Source: JBFLVT01 sp036804525
GTDB taxonomy: Bacteria > Bacillota > Desulfotomaculia > Desulfotomaculales > JASEER01
Length of the DNA stretch: 64,000 bases
Assembly: GCA_036804525.1 (NCBI GenBank)
Contig: DAIRSE010000007.1
Span: 19,904-83,903, forward strand
Direction: 5' to 3'
Shown here: piece by piece, positions 49,838 through 59,453 of the stretch
Layout: each line of letters begins with the position of its first letter
Position numbering within the stretch: the stretch's first letter is position 1
Notes under the pieces: model-generated
Told to the model about the DNA's origin: nothing
Databases searched by the model: none
What the model saw: only the letters and a program-made list of their open reading frames with translations
Translations under genes and position numbers: made by a program

Positions 49838-52800
49838 ATGTTCGATGATTTCCCTCGCCTTATCGAATACACTTTTCCGCTGAAGCAGACTTCGCTGGAT
49901 GCGGTGCACGAGAAGAACGTGCGCCACGGGCACATCTCGACGCTACACATCTGGCCGGCGCGGCGCCCGCTGGCGGCCTGCCGGGCGGCGCTGATCGCCA
50001 CGCTCTTGCCCGATCCCGGCACGCCGGAGGAGCGCCGGCGGATTCTGGAGAAGTTAGCGGGCCGGGTGGTGCGGAAGGTAGAGAAAAAGAAACTGCCCGG
50101 CGGCCGGGTTATCGAGCGCATCCGGGAGGAGACCGAGGGCGGCATTTTGCACTGGGGGCGGGAGAACGGCCCGGCGCTGGACTGGTTCCGCGCCGAGATC
50201 AAAAAGGCTTACGGCGGCCGGGCGCCGAAGGTGCTGGACCCGTTCGCCGGGGGCGGGTCAATACCACTCGAGGCGATGCGGTTGGGCTGCGAAGTGACCG
50301 CTATTGACATCAACCCGGTGGCCTGGTTCATCCTCAAGTGCACCCTGGAATACCCGCAAAGGCTGGCCGGGCAGAAGCGCCCGCTGCCGGAGTTTATCCT
50401 AACCGATGAAGAATTTATGGAAGCCTTTTACAAGGCCAATCCGGAAATCGTTGGCCGGGGGCGGCCGCAGGAGAGGCAACTTGATCTGGAAAGTTTGTTC
50501 AGCCAGCAGGAAAGCGGAGGGCTTCCAGTGCCGGAGGCGGATCTCTCCTGGCACGTGCGCGCCTGGGGCAGATGGGTGCTGGCGCGGGCCCGCCGGGAAT
50601 TGGCGCGCTTCTATCCGACCTACGCCGACTTTGAGCCGCTGAAGCCGGACGGCCGTCCTTTTGAGAAGCGCGCGCCCAGGCTGGTGCCGCTCAAAGAGGA
50701 CGGCTCGCTCGACCTGGAGGCTCTAAATGCCGAATTTACAGAGGAGTACCTCCGGGACCCCCACAATCCCCGCTGGGTTCCCAAACCCACCGTGGCCTAC
50801 CTCTGGCCGCGGACGGTGCAGTGCAAGAACTGCCGGGCGACGGTGCCGCTTTTAAAGACCCGCTGGCTCTGTAAGAAGGATAAGAAGCGCGTGGTGCTCA
50901 CGATGGCGCCGAACCCGGATAAAACCGGTGTGGTCTTTGGCGTCCAAGACGCTGTGCCGGTGGTCGGCGGCAACGCGGCGCAAAGGAGGGAGCAGGATCG
51001 GAAGACCGGCGCCGGGACGATGTCCCGCTCCGGCGCGACCTGCCCCTGCTGCGGGACGATTATGACGATGGAGGACATCCGCCTCGAGGGGCAGGCCGGG
51101 CGCCTGGGGGCGCAGATGACCGCCGTGGTGGTGGACGGGCCGAACGGCAAGGAGTACCGCCTGCCGACGGCGGAAGAGGTCCGCCTGGCGCAGGAAGCGG
51201 AGAAGGAGATAGACCGGGTTTTTGCGGAGATTCCGTTCGGCTTACCTGAGGAGCCTACGCCCAAAAGCGGGAGCGGCGCGAGCAGGGCCTTTTCCGTTGA
51301 CGGCTACGGCTTCGATAAATGGTCCAAGCTCTTTACCCCCCGCCAGCTCCTGGCCATCGGCACCTTCGTCAAACACACCCGCGCCGCCTGCAACGCGATG
51401 CGCATGGAGGGTTATATGCCGGAATGGGTGAATGGGGTAGGGTCATACCTTGCCATTTGTCTTGACCGATTAGTAGACTATAATAGTACAATCTGTCATT
51501 GGCATCTTCGAGAATACGTAGTAAATACGTTCCAACGTTTTGCGCTCCCTATAAACTGGGATTTATGTGAAATCCCGGCTACCAGTCTACTTACCGGGGG
51601 ATATCACGGTGCAGTTGAATGGGTAACGCGCTTCTTAGAGCATGCAATCAATGCTACTGTTGGTGCCCCACTCCCTTGTGTTCGCAAGGCAAGTTCTGTT
51701 GACACTTCAGGGACAGGCGTGGACCTCATTATCACCGACCCCCCTTACTACGACGCCATACCCTACTCTGACCTGATGGATTTCTTCTACGTCTGGCTGC
51801 GGCGGACGCTATACGGTTTGTCGCCGGAGATAGACGAAGCCTTTCGGGAACCGCTGTCTCCGAAGTGGGACCACGACAAAAACGACGGCGAGCTGATTGA
51901 CGATGCCGGCCGCTTCGGCGGCGACCGGCAAAAGTCGAAGGCTGCGTACGAGGAGGGGATGTTCCGTGCCTTCCAGGCCTGCTACCGGGCGCTGAAGCCC
52001 GAAGGGCGGCTGGTCGTCGTCTTCGCCCACAAGCACCCGGATGCCTGGGAGACCATGGTTTCGGCCATCATCCGGGCCGGGTTTGTCGTGGACGCGAGCT
52101 GGCCCATCCAGACGGAGATGGGCAACCGCACCCGCGCCCTCTCCTCGGCGGCGCTTGCCTCCTCCGTCTGGCTCGTCTGCAAGAAGCGGCCGGAGATTGC
52201 GCGGCCCGGGTGGGATAACCGCGTCTTAGAGGAGATGCGGGAGAAGATCCACACCCGGCTGCGGGAGTTCTGGGACGCCGGCATCCGGGGGCCGGACTTC
52301 GTCTGGGCGGCCACCGGCCCGGCGTTAGAGGCTTACAGCAAACATCCGGTGGTTAAGAAGGCGAACGAGCCTGGGCAGGTCATGACCGTTTCCGAGTTCC
52401 TGCGGGCAGTGCGCCGGCTGGTGGTGGACTTCGTCGTTGGCCGGGTGCTCTCCCATAACGGCGGCGCGGAAGGCGCCAGCGGTTTAGACGATGTAACCAC
52501 CTACTACCTGCTGCACCGCCACGATTTTGGTTTCGAGGACGTTCCGGCCGGGGCCTGCATCCTCTACGCCGTCTCCTGCGGCCTCTCGGACCGCGAACTC
52601 GTTGACCAGTACGACCTCCTGGTCCGCACCGGCGGTCAGGAGCCGGACGAAGAGGATGAAGAAGCCGGAGAAGAAGAGGGGGATGAGATTAGGGAAGGCA
52701 CCGGCAGCAAGGTCCGGCTCAAACCCTGGCAAAAGCGCCTTCGCAAGACGCTGGGCCTGGACGCCGAGGGCCGCCCTGCGCCGCTCATCGACCAGGTGCA

Positions 52801-53032
52801 CCGCCTCATGCACCTCTGGAAGACCGGCGACGTGGTGAAGGTGGACGAGTACCTGGACCAACGGGGCCTGCGCCGCCACCGTCTCTTCCACCAACTCCTC
52901 CAGGCCTTGATCGAGCTCGCCCCACCCGGCAGCGACGAACGCTCCCTGCTGGAAAGCATCAGCAACCACATCGCTACCCGCGGTTTAGCTCCGACGAAAC
53001 AAATGGAATTTAACCCTTTCAGAAGTGAATAA
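49838..53032 (+). CDS. DUF1156 Zn-ribbon adenine-specific DNA methylase (COG1743-like)
   Basis: This 1064-residue DNA methyltransferase opens with the DUF1156 segment (HISTLHIWPARRPLAACRAA). The SAM-binding motif DPFAGGGSIPLEAM follows at 134-147, and the catalytic motif DPPYYD at about 632-637. Two zinc-ribbon cysteine pairs lie between (CKNC near 328, CPCC near 402), and the C-terminus is long and acidic. It probably makes N6-methyladenine to mark self DNA. COG1743 methylases cluster with DUF499 ATPases and SNF2 helicases in prokaryotic defence islands, as here. A segment at 51424-51716, just before the catalytic motif, has much lower GC than the rest of the gene. Confidence 0.85.
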   Translation: MFDDFPRLIEYTFPLKQTSLDAVHEKNVRHGHISTLHIWPARRPLAACRAALIATLLPDPGTPEERRRILEKLAGRVVRKVEKKKLPGGRVIERIREETEGGILHWGRENGPALDWFRAEIKKAYGGRAPKVLDPFAGGGSIPLEAMRLGCEVTAIDINPVAWFILKCTLEYPQRLAGQKRPLPEFILTDEEFMEAFYKANPEIVGRGRPQERQLDLESLFSQQESGGLPVPEADLSWHVRAWGRWVLARARRELARFYPTYADFEPLKPDGRPFEKRAPRLVPLKEDGSLDLEALNAEFTEEYLRDPHNPRWVPKPTVAYLWPRTVQCKNCRATVPLLKTRWLCKKDKKRVVLTMAPNPDKTGVVFGVQDAVPVVGGNAAQRREQDRKTGAGTMSRSGATCPCCGTIMTMEDIRLEGQAGRLGAQMTAVVVDGPNGKEYRLPTAEEVRLAQEAEKEIDRVFAEIPFGLPEEPTPKSGSGASRAFSVDGYGFDKWSKLFTPRQLLAIGTFVKHTRAACNAMRMEGYMPEWVNGVGSYLAICLDRLVDYNSTICHWHLREYVVNTFQRFALPINWDLCEIPATSLLTGGYHGAVEWVTRFLEHAINATVGAPLPCVRKASSVDTSGTGVDLIITDPPYYDAIPYSDLMDFFYVWLRRTLYGLSPEIDEAFREPLSPKWDHDKNDGELIDDAGRFGGDRQKSKAAYEEGMFRAFQACYRALKPEGRLVVVFAHKHPDAWETMVSAIIRAGFVVDASWPIQTEMGNRTRALSSAALASSVWLVCKKRPEIARPGWDNRVLEEMREKIHTRLREFWDAGIRGPDFVWAATGPALEAYSKHPVVKKANEPGQVMTVSEFLRAVRRLVVDFVVGRVLSHNGGAEGASGLDDVTTYYLLHRHDFGFEDVPAGACILYAVSCGLSDRELVDQYDLLVRTGGQEPDEEDEEAGEEEGDEIREGTGSKVRLKPWQKRLRKTLGLDAEGRPAPLIDQVHRLMHLWKTGDVVKVDEYLDQRGLRRHRLFHQLLQALIELAPPGSDERSLLESISNHIATRGLAPTKQMEFNPFRSE

Positions 53033-53046
53033 AGGGGGTAAACCAA

Positions 53047-53859
53047 GTGTGGTTGTTACTTTTGGAGACTTTTAGGCCGATAAAAGATTTGGAACGGAAC
53101 TGGCTCAAGAAAAAAAGTTTTAGCGGATTACTTATAGCCCGATTCTGTTCAATGGCATCAATTGCCATAATGATATATCTGCTGACCATTGTTATATTTT
53201 TGTTACTTGGCGAGATTAACGATCGATTGAATTTCAAAATATTCGCTGTGGATAAAGGATTAAGCGGTGCATGGGCTCTTTCACTTCTTATCGCTATGCC
53301 ATTTTTAGTACCTCTGATAACAAATTTTTTCAACTACAGTTATAATTATTCAGAACGAGTATTTAATTTTATAGAGGTAATGTTTTGGTGTAATCCAAAA
53401 TTAACATCAATTCGAACGCTGTTTGAGATTTATATTTTTGGGGGCTATATCCTGGTCGGTTTATTCCTTTCACTCTTTGTAGTATCAAAGTTCGTCAATG
53501 AGGCGATGCTATCAGCTTTATCTAATAATTACTCTTTTGTGTTGATACTACTCTCTTTTCACACGACCGTTTACCTTATGTTACGCGTGCTAATACTTCC
53601 GGAGGGTACCCCCGAAGAAAAATTTGTTAAAGCGAAACGAAAGTTCTATTTATGGACGGTTGCTTGTATAATTACCTTTTGCTATGTAGTATACAAACTC
53701 TTAACGTTTCATTGCTGGATGGATTTTGTATATCTAACTCTGGTTTTGTTTCTTTCTGTTGATAGATTAACTAATGCCTATGGGATGTTACGTGAATCCT
53801 ATAATCAAATTGTTTCAACTTCCTTATGTTGTTTAAGAAAGGAGCAGCTTGATGCCTGA
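53047..53859 (+). CDS. AT-rich polytopic membrane protein of unknown family
   Basis: This 270-residue protein has about five to six hydrophobic helices and basic loops. GTG 53047 follows AAAGGGGG. The gene is strikingly AT-rich (many AAT, TTT, ATA codons) compared with the methylase before it and the ATPase after it, a sign of separate origin. The end overlaps the endonuclease gene by 8 bases, so it is translated together with the restriction-modification pair. No domain is recognised. Membrane proteins in defence operons are often pore-forming effectors, which is a hypothesis here. Confidence 0.7.
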   Translation: MWLLLLETFRPIKDLERNWLKKKSFSGLLIARFCSMASIAIMIYLLTIVIFLLLGEINDRLNFKIFAVDKGLSGAWALSLLIAMPFLVPLITNFFNYSYNYSERVFNFIEVMFWCNPKLTSIRTLFEIYIFGGYILVGLFLSLFVVSKFVNEAMLSALSNNYSFVLILLSFHTTVYLMLRVLILPEGTPEEKFVKAKRKFYLWTVACIITFCYVVYKLLTFHCWMDFVYLTLVLFLSVDRLTNAYGMLRESYNQIVSTSLCCLRKEQLDA

Positions 53860-54673
53860 CGGTTACGGCAGCCACCGGGACTATATGGATTGGGTAAAAG
53901 GGGAAGCGGACGCTCGCCAAGAGGCGGTTGAGACTGCGCTGCGAGAAGCTTTTTCCCGCTTCATCGAAAGGCGTGAGGTCGAGGTGGTGGTTTTCTCAAG
54001 TATGAGTGCCTTTGACCTGGCACGGGCAATCCTGGCTCAGCCGCTTATTCTTAAGCCACTTCTGGCGTGTTGCAATATCGGCGCGCGCGCCATTGAACGG
54101 GATCTCAACATCAAGAACCTGGACACTTACTCGCCGCGGCTCAGCGAGGACCACGCAAAGGTCATCGCCGGATATATCAAGCCGTTTCTTCCGCCTTACA
54201 TAGAAATCCCGGCGCTTAGTCGTCTCGACAGGGTTTTTTACATTGATAAAGAGGTTCGCAAAGGAAAGGGCAGGTGGGAACGGCGTATTTTATATACGTT
54301 GAACCACCACGGGCAGACCCGCTTTCGCAAAAGGATGTTTGAGGCTGGTGGGGAACAGTTTGAGCTTGACGCCGCCGCTCCTGAAGAGGGAAACATCCAA
54401 GTTGCGATAGATGTAAAGCGAATAGAGGCACGGCGGGATATTCACAAACGTTGCGATGAGATAGCGAACAAGGCGAGTAAACTGAAATCTGTCTTCCCAG
54501 AGGCCAGGTTTGGTGCCGTGATATATTACCCGTTCATCGAAGAGCACGTTAATGTTCAGAACCGGTTACGTTCCCCGGATATAGATGGTATAGTTTTTGC
54601 CTCTGAATCGGACGAGTCGATTGAAAACGCTGTGAAGCTGCTTCTTTCTGCGCTGGGGGTGCCGACGAAATGA
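53852..54673 (+). CDS. PD-(D/E)XK restriction endonuclease-like protein
   Basis: This 273-residue protein has a nuclease core pattern of Asp173, a 13-residue gap and D187-V-K189 (IDVKRIEARRD), the PD-(D/E)XK arrangement. Helical sequence with HKRCDEIANKASKLK and the strand FGAVIYYPF follow. The gene overlaps the next by four bases, and that gene encodes a DNA methylase, so the two look like a type II restriction-modification pair. The ATG at 53852 has AAAGGAG 7 bases upstream. The recognition site is unknown. Confidence 0.72.
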   Translation: MPDGYGSHRDYMDWVKGEADARQEAVETALREAFSRFIERREVEVVVFSSMSAFDLARAILAQPLILKPLLACCNIGARAIERDLNIKNLDTYSPRLSEDHAKVIAGYIKPFLPPYIEIPALSRLDRVFYIDKEVRKGKGRWERRILYTLNHHGQTRFRKRMFEAGGEQFELDAAAPEEGNIQVAIDVKRIEARRDIHKRCDEIANKASKLKSVFPEARFGAVIYYPFIEEHVNVQNRLRSPDIDGIVFASESDESIENAVKLLLSALGVPTK

Positions 54674-55566
54674 AACAAAGAACCTTTCACCGTCTGGTCG
54701 AAGGAGATGCACGGGACCTCTCTTTCATAGATGACGAAAGCATCCATCTCGTAGTTACCTCTCCTCCCTACTGGACCCTGAAGAAATACCGGGAACATCC
54801 CGCGCAAATGGGGCACATTGCGGAGTACGAAGAGTTCATAGAGGAGCTTTCTAAGGTCTGGCGCGAGTGCTACCGCGTTTTGGTTCCCGGAGGGCGCCTG
54901 GTGTGCGTCGTGGGGGATGTGTGCTTATCCCGCCGCCGGTTTGGGAGGCACGTGGTTGTTCCTTTGCACGCCGACATCGTTGTTTCGTGCCGGAAAATCG
55001 GGTTCGATAACCTGAATCCCATTATTTGGCATAAAATTGCCAACGCCACCTACGAAGTTAATAACGGGACGAAATTCCTCGGCAAGCCCTACGAACCCAA
55101 CGCTATTATCAAGAACGATATCGAATTCATCCTGATGCAGCGCAAGCCGGGCGGGTACAGAAAACCCACCCCCGAACAGCGGAGGCTGTCCATGATCGAC
55201 AAGAAAGACTACGAAGAATGGTTCCGGCAGTTCTGGAACATCAGCGGTGCTTCGACCCGGGAGCACCCGGCTCCTTTCCCTCTTGAATTAGCTTACCGAT
55301 TGGTACGGATGTTTTCCTTCTTTGGCGATACCGTGCTCGATCCTTTTTGCGGCACTGGCACCACAATGCTGGCTGCGATGAAAGCAAACCGTAATAGTAT
55401 CGGGGTCGAGATCGATCCCGCGTATTGCGAAATGGCTATGCGGCGCTTAGAGAAGGAAGCGCGTACGCTCTTTGATGATATCACTCTTGAAATGGTCAAA
55501 GCGAGTGATTTAAAGCAAGCAAATACCAGGGCTAAGCAAAACGAATCGGCGAGTAACATGATTTAG
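54670..55566 (+). CDS. Beta-class DNA methyltransferase (SPPY motif, probably m4C)
   Basis: This 298-residue methylase has the catalytic motif TSPPYW first (30-35) and the SAM motif DPFCGTGTT near residue 223, the order of beta-class enzymes. SPPY is typical of N4-cytosine methylases, while adenine enzymes usually have DPPY. It would protect DNA against the endonuclease encoded just upstream (ATGA overlap). A full type II pair sits here inside the larger DUF1156/DUF499 cluster. Confidence 0.83.
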   Translation: MKQRTFHRLVEGDARDLSFIDDESIHLVVTSPPYWTLKKYREHPAQMGHIAEYEEFIEELSKVWRECYRVLVPGGRLVCVVGDVCLSRRRFGRHVVVPLHADIVVSCRKIGFDNLNPIIWHKIANATYEVNNGTKFLGKPYEPNAIIKNDIEFILMQRKPGGYRKPTPEQRRLSMIDKKDYEEWFRQFWNISGASTREHPAPFPLELAYRLVRMFSFFGDTVLDPFCGTGTTMLAAMKANRNSIGVEIDPAYCEMAMRRLEKEARTLFDDITLEMVKASDLKQANTRAKQNESASNMI

Positions 55567-55579
55567 GAGAGGGATAGCC

Positions 55580-58500
55580 ATGAATAAACTCCCTTGGACG
55601 CCGTGGCACCAGGTTGTCCGGCTTCGCGACGATATCCGGTCGGGAGAGCTTTCGCTGGCCGTTTTTGCGGCCGACCTCTACGACGTGGTTATGGGCCGGG
55701 CCAAGCCGGTCTACCAGGACCCGGCCGAGTTTTTCGCTCTGACCTATCCCACTTTCAACCTGCGCGAACTGGCTAAGGACGTGCTGGGCCGCCTGGCGGG
55801 CAAAAATGACAAGGCCGTGCGGCAACTGGAACTGACCTACGGGGGCGGCAAGACGCATACCCTCATCACCCTCTACCACCTGGTTTCCGACCCGGCAGGA
55901 CTGCCGGACCTGCCCGCCGTGCGGGAATTTATCGAGCACGCCGGCCTTACCCCGCCTAAAGCGCGGGTGGCCTGCCTGCCCTTCGATAAGTTAGATGTGG
56001 AGAAAGGTATGGAGATCAAGGCACCGGATGGACAGGCCCGGTGGCTCAAACACCCGTGGAGCGTCCTGGCCTGGCAGATCGCCGGGGCGGAGGGCTTGCG
56101 GCTCCTTCATCCCGGCGGCAGAGACGAGGAGCGGGAGAGCGCCCCGGCGGAGAACCTCCTCAGCGACCTGTTTGCCCTCCCGGGCCGGGAGGGGTTGAGC
56201 ACTCTGATCTTGATGGACGAAGTGTTGGTGTACGCCCGCGAGAAGATCGGGCTTGACCCGGTCTGGCGCGGCCGGCTGCAGAACTTCTTCCAGTATCTAA
56301 CCCAGGCGGCTACCAAAGTAGAGCGGTGCGCGGTGGTCGTTTCCCTTTTGGCGAGCGACCCTAAAAAGAGTGACACCCTTGGGAAGGAAATCGCCAAGGA
56401 GATGTACGACATCTTCCGGCGCGAGCAGGAAGAAGGCGTCCAGCCGGTAGTTAAAGAGGACGTGGCGGAGGTCCTGCGGCGGCGGTTGTTTACGGCCGAA
56501 TCCATCCGCGACCGGGAGGCTTTTCGCCCGCACGTGATGGCGGCGCTCAAGGGGATTGCGGAATTAGACGACCAGACAAAGAAAGCCGGCAAGGCAGCTG
56601 AGGAGCGCTTTCTGCAGAGTTTCCCGTTTCACCCGGACCTGACGGAGGTTTTCTACGTAAAATGGACCCAGCTTGAAGGTTTCCAGCGGGCACGCGGCGT
56701 CTTGCGAACCTTTTCGCTGGCCTTGCGCGAGGCGGAGAAATGGGACCATTGCCCGCTCATCGCCGCGAACGTTTTTCTGAACGCTCCAGGTAGCGAGGAG
56801 GTCTCACCCGCTGCCAGGGAGTTGGCGACGGTAGCCGCCAGCGAGGAGTACGAAGGGAAGCGCCAAGAGTGGGCGGGCATCCTGGAAGGGGAGTTGGCCA
56901 AAGCGCGGGCGATTCAAGCGGAAACCCCTGGGCTTAAATGCCGCGAGGTCGAGCAGGCCGTGCTGGCGACCTTTATTCACTCGCAGCCTATCGGTCAGAA
57001 GGCGCTGACCCGCGACCTTTTTGTCATGCTTGGCCACACGCGCCCGGACAGGATTGAGTTAGAAAAGGCGCTCGGGCGCTGGGCTGAGGTTTCCTGGTTC
57101 CTTGATGAAGAAGCCCTCAGTGACGTTGAGACAGGCGGCGATGGCCGCAAGGCGCTGCCCAAAACCTGGCGGTTGGGCTCGCGCCCCAACCTGCGGCAGA
57201 TGCACAGCGAGGCCTGCCGGCGGGTGGCCGCTGAGCTGGTTGAGGCCAAGCTCATCGAAACTATCGGGGACTTAAAGAGTTTGACCGCCGGTGCTGCGGC
57301 GGCCGGGGCAAGGGTGCACAACCTCCCCGAACGGCCGCGGGATATTGAGGACGACGGCGAGTTCCATTATGCCGTTTTGGGACCGAAGGCAGCCTCCACG
57401 GCGGGCAATGCCAGCAAGGAGGCGAAGCGTTTTATCGAAGAAACGACCGGACCCGACCGGCCGCGGGTTTACCGCAACGCCGTCGTGCTGGCGGTGCCGT
57501 CGCGGGAGGGATTGGAAATTGCCCGCGACCGGATCCGGGAGTACCTGGGCTGGGAAGAGGTCCGCAATATGCTCAAGGGGCAGCAGTTGGACCCGCTTCG
57601 GGCTCAGTTGCTCAGCGGCTACACGGAGGGGGCGAGGAAGAAGATTGCCGAGGCGGTCCGGCAGGCTTACTGCCTTGCCGTGACGGTTTCAGAGAAAAAC
57701 GAAATCCTGGCTTACAAGCTTACCGTTGGAACTGAGCCCCTTTTTAACACCATTAAGGCCGATCCCCGCGTTCGCATTCAGGAAACACCGGTTAGTGCGG
57801 AGGCGCTGTTGCCCGAAGGCCCCTATAACCTCTGGCGCGAAGGAGAAACGGCGCGGCGGGTAAAGGACCTGGTGGGCGCCTTCGCCCAGTTTCCCCACCT
57901 GCCGAAGATGTTGCGCCGGAAGGAGATCCTGGAAACGTTGATCCAAGGCGTCAAGGAAGGGCTCTTTGTCCTGCGCACCGTGCGTCCGGACCGGTCGGTG
58001 CGGACCATCTGGCGCGAAGAACCGTTAGAGGCGGACCTGAAGGACCCCGGCCTGGAGCTGGTGCTGCCGGAAGCCGCTACTTTGTCGGCGATCCCTGCCG
58101 GTCTGCTGGTTCCCGGAGCGCTGCCGGGGCTGTGGCCTGCCCCGCCCCAGATCGCTGTTCGGGACGTGGTAGCCTATTTCCGCGGCGGGAATGTAGTCCA
58201 GGTGCCCCGGGAGGGTTACACCGAATCGGTAGTCATTCCCGGGGCCGAGCGGGAGGTTGTCTACGCAGCGATAGCGGAGGCGGTTAAAGCCGGGAAGCTG
58301 TGGCTGACCACAGAGGTGGCCAGCATCTGCGCCGACGAGATACCGGCCGGGATCCTGACCGACGACGCCGGGCTCCAGCCTCCGCCGCCTCCCATTCCGG
58401 TCACCGCGGTACTTCCGGCAAATCTTTCCGAAGCCTGGCCGCGCAAAGAAACAACGGCCCTGGCCATTGCCGGCGCGCTTTCGCGCAAGGCCGGCAAGCC

Positions 58501-58894
58501 CTTGCCCTGGGCAGGCGTGCGGGAGGCCATTGACGGGGCGATTAAGGCCCGGCTGTTAGAGAAAACCGTGGATTCGGGTCCCTGGCCCTGCGCTTTCGGC
58601 GGCGCGCAGCAGGTCAAGCTCCGGGTGCCGGTCCGGGATGTGGCGCTACCGCCTGAGCCTGTACCGCCACCGCCACCTAAGCCGGGCTTTAAAATAGCCC
58701 GGGCGGAGCTGCGCCCCCACCAGATTCAGGATTTAGCCGAGGTCATAGGCGAACTGGTCAACGCCACCGTCGGCTACGAACTTGTCTTCAGGTTGCAGGT
58801 TGAACTGGGCGGTGCTACGGCGCTGCCGGATGAGATTGTCCGAAAGGTGAACGAATTACTGGGCGCGGTTGCGGCAGATCTGAAGCTGGAGTGA
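55580..58894 (+). CDS. DUF499 ATPase (COG1483-like)
   Basis: This 1104-residue AAA+-like ATPase has Walker A GGGKTH (about 91-96, preceded by QLELTY) and a Walker B-like LILMDEVLVYA near residue 212. A long alpha/beta C-terminal region follows, with a proline-rich linker (PEPVPPPPPKP) near 1030. DUF499 ATPases are known companions of DUF1156 methylases in defence islands; they may couple ATP use to methylation or restriction. The ATG at 55580 follows AGGAGAGGG. The gene has the same high GC as the helicase and methylase, so these three form the coherent core of the island. Confidence 0.85.
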   Translation: MNKLPWTPWHQVVRLRDDIRSGELSLAVFAADLYDVVMGRAKPVYQDPAEFFALTYPTFNLRELAKDVLGRLAGKNDKAVRQLELTYGGGKTHTLITLYHLVSDPAGLPDLPAVREFIEHAGLTPPKARVACLPFDKLDVEKGMEIKAPDGQARWLKHPWSVLAWQIAGAEGLRLLHPGGRDEERESAPAENLLSDLFALPGREGLSTLILMDEVLVYAREKIGLDPVWRGRLQNFFQYLTQAATKVERCAVVVSLLASDPKKSDTLGKEIAKEMYDIFRREQEEGVQPVVKEDVAEVLRRRLFTAESIRDREAFRPHVMAALKGIAELDDQTKKAGKAAEERFLQSFPFHPDLTEVFYVKWTQLEGFQRARGVLRTFSLALREAEKWDHCPLIAANVFLNAPGSEEVSPAARELATVAASEEYEGKRQEWAGILEGELAKARAIQAETPGLKCREVEQAVLATFIHSQPIGQKALTRDLFVMLGHTRPDRIELEKALGRWAEVSWFLDEEALSDVETGGDGRKALPKTWRLGSRPNLRQMHSEACRRVAAELVEAKLIETIGDLKSLTAGAAAAGARVHNLPERPRDIEDDGEFHYAVLGPKAASTAGNASKEAKRFIEETTGPDRPRVYRNAVVLAVPSREGLEIARDRIREYLGWEEVRNMLKGQQLDPLRAQLLSGYTEGARKKIAEAVRQAYCLAVTVSEKNEILAYKLTVGTEPLFNTIKADPRVRIQETPVSAEALLPEGPYNLWREGETARRVKDLVGAFAQFPHLPKMLRRKEILETLIQGVKEGLFVLRTVRPDRSVRTIWREEPLEADLKDPGLELVLPEAATLSAIPAGLLVPGALPGLWPAPPQIAVRDVVAYFRGGNVVQVPREGYTESVVIPGAEREVVYAAIAEAVKAGKLWLTTEVASICADEIPAGILTDDAGLQPPPPPIPVTAVLPANLSEAWPRKETTALAIAGALSRKAGKPLPWAGVREAIDGAIKARLLEKTVDSGPWPCAFGGAQQVKLRVPVRDVALPPEPVPPPPPKPGFKIARAELRPHQIQDLAEVIGELVNATVGYELVFRLQVELGGATALPDEIVRKVNELLGAVAADLKLE

Positions 58895-58959
58895 TGTCCC
58901 AAAGGGCTAAAGGCGGCGTAGGGTTTCGGAAGGCCGGAGATAAGGGATGGTGAAGCATC

Positions 58960-59436
58960 TTGGATATCACGCCCCGCAATATCCTGCATAACCCCAATTT
59001 TTCGCTACGGGATACGGCGCGGGTCAACGCCGTTTACCGCGGCGTGATGAACCTGGTCGCCATTCAGGGGGCCAAAGATTTTCGGGCCGACGATGCAATC
59101 GAATTTCACGCGCTGGACGACCACCATATTTTCCCGCGGGCCTTTTTGGCGTCGGTGAGAGCAGCTGAAGGTAAAAGTAAGTACCAAAACCCGGACATCA
59201 ATACGGTGCTTAACCGGACGCTGATTTCCCAGGCCACCAACCGCCGGATCAGCCGGATGAAGCCGAGCGAGTATCTGGCAAAGTTGGTTCCGCCCGATAG
59301 GAAACAGGAGATTCTGGCTACCCATCTGATTGACGAGGCGGCGCTGGCGGCTATGGAGAGAGATGATTACGAAGCGTTTTTACAGGCGCGGGAGAAGCGG
59401 ATTATGGCGGCGTTGGCGGCCTATCTGAGACTTTAA
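58960..59436 (+). CDS. HNH domain of a DUF262/GmrSD-like protein, probably a truncated remnant
   Basis: This 158-residue protein corresponds only to the C-terminal nuclease part of DUF262/DUF1524-type (GmrSD-like) proteins. It has LDDHHIFPRAFL (52-63) with the catalytic His pair, then NTVLNRTLISQATNRRIS. Complete family members have a large N-terminal DUF262 domain that is missing here. The TTG at 58960 with a modest AAGGGATGG site may allow expression of the nuclease part alone; otherwise it is a gene fragment. It lies 65 bases after the ATPase gene. Confidence 0.6.
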   Translation: MDITPRNILHNPNFSLRDTARVNAVYRGVMNLVAIQGAKDFRADDAIEFHALDDHHIFPRAFLASVRAAEGKSKYQNPDINTVLNRTLISQATNRRISRMKPSEYLAKLVPPDRKQEILATHLIDEAALAAMERDDYEAFLQAREKRIMAALAAYLRL

Positions 59437-59453
59437 TCTGGGGAGGAAATGCG

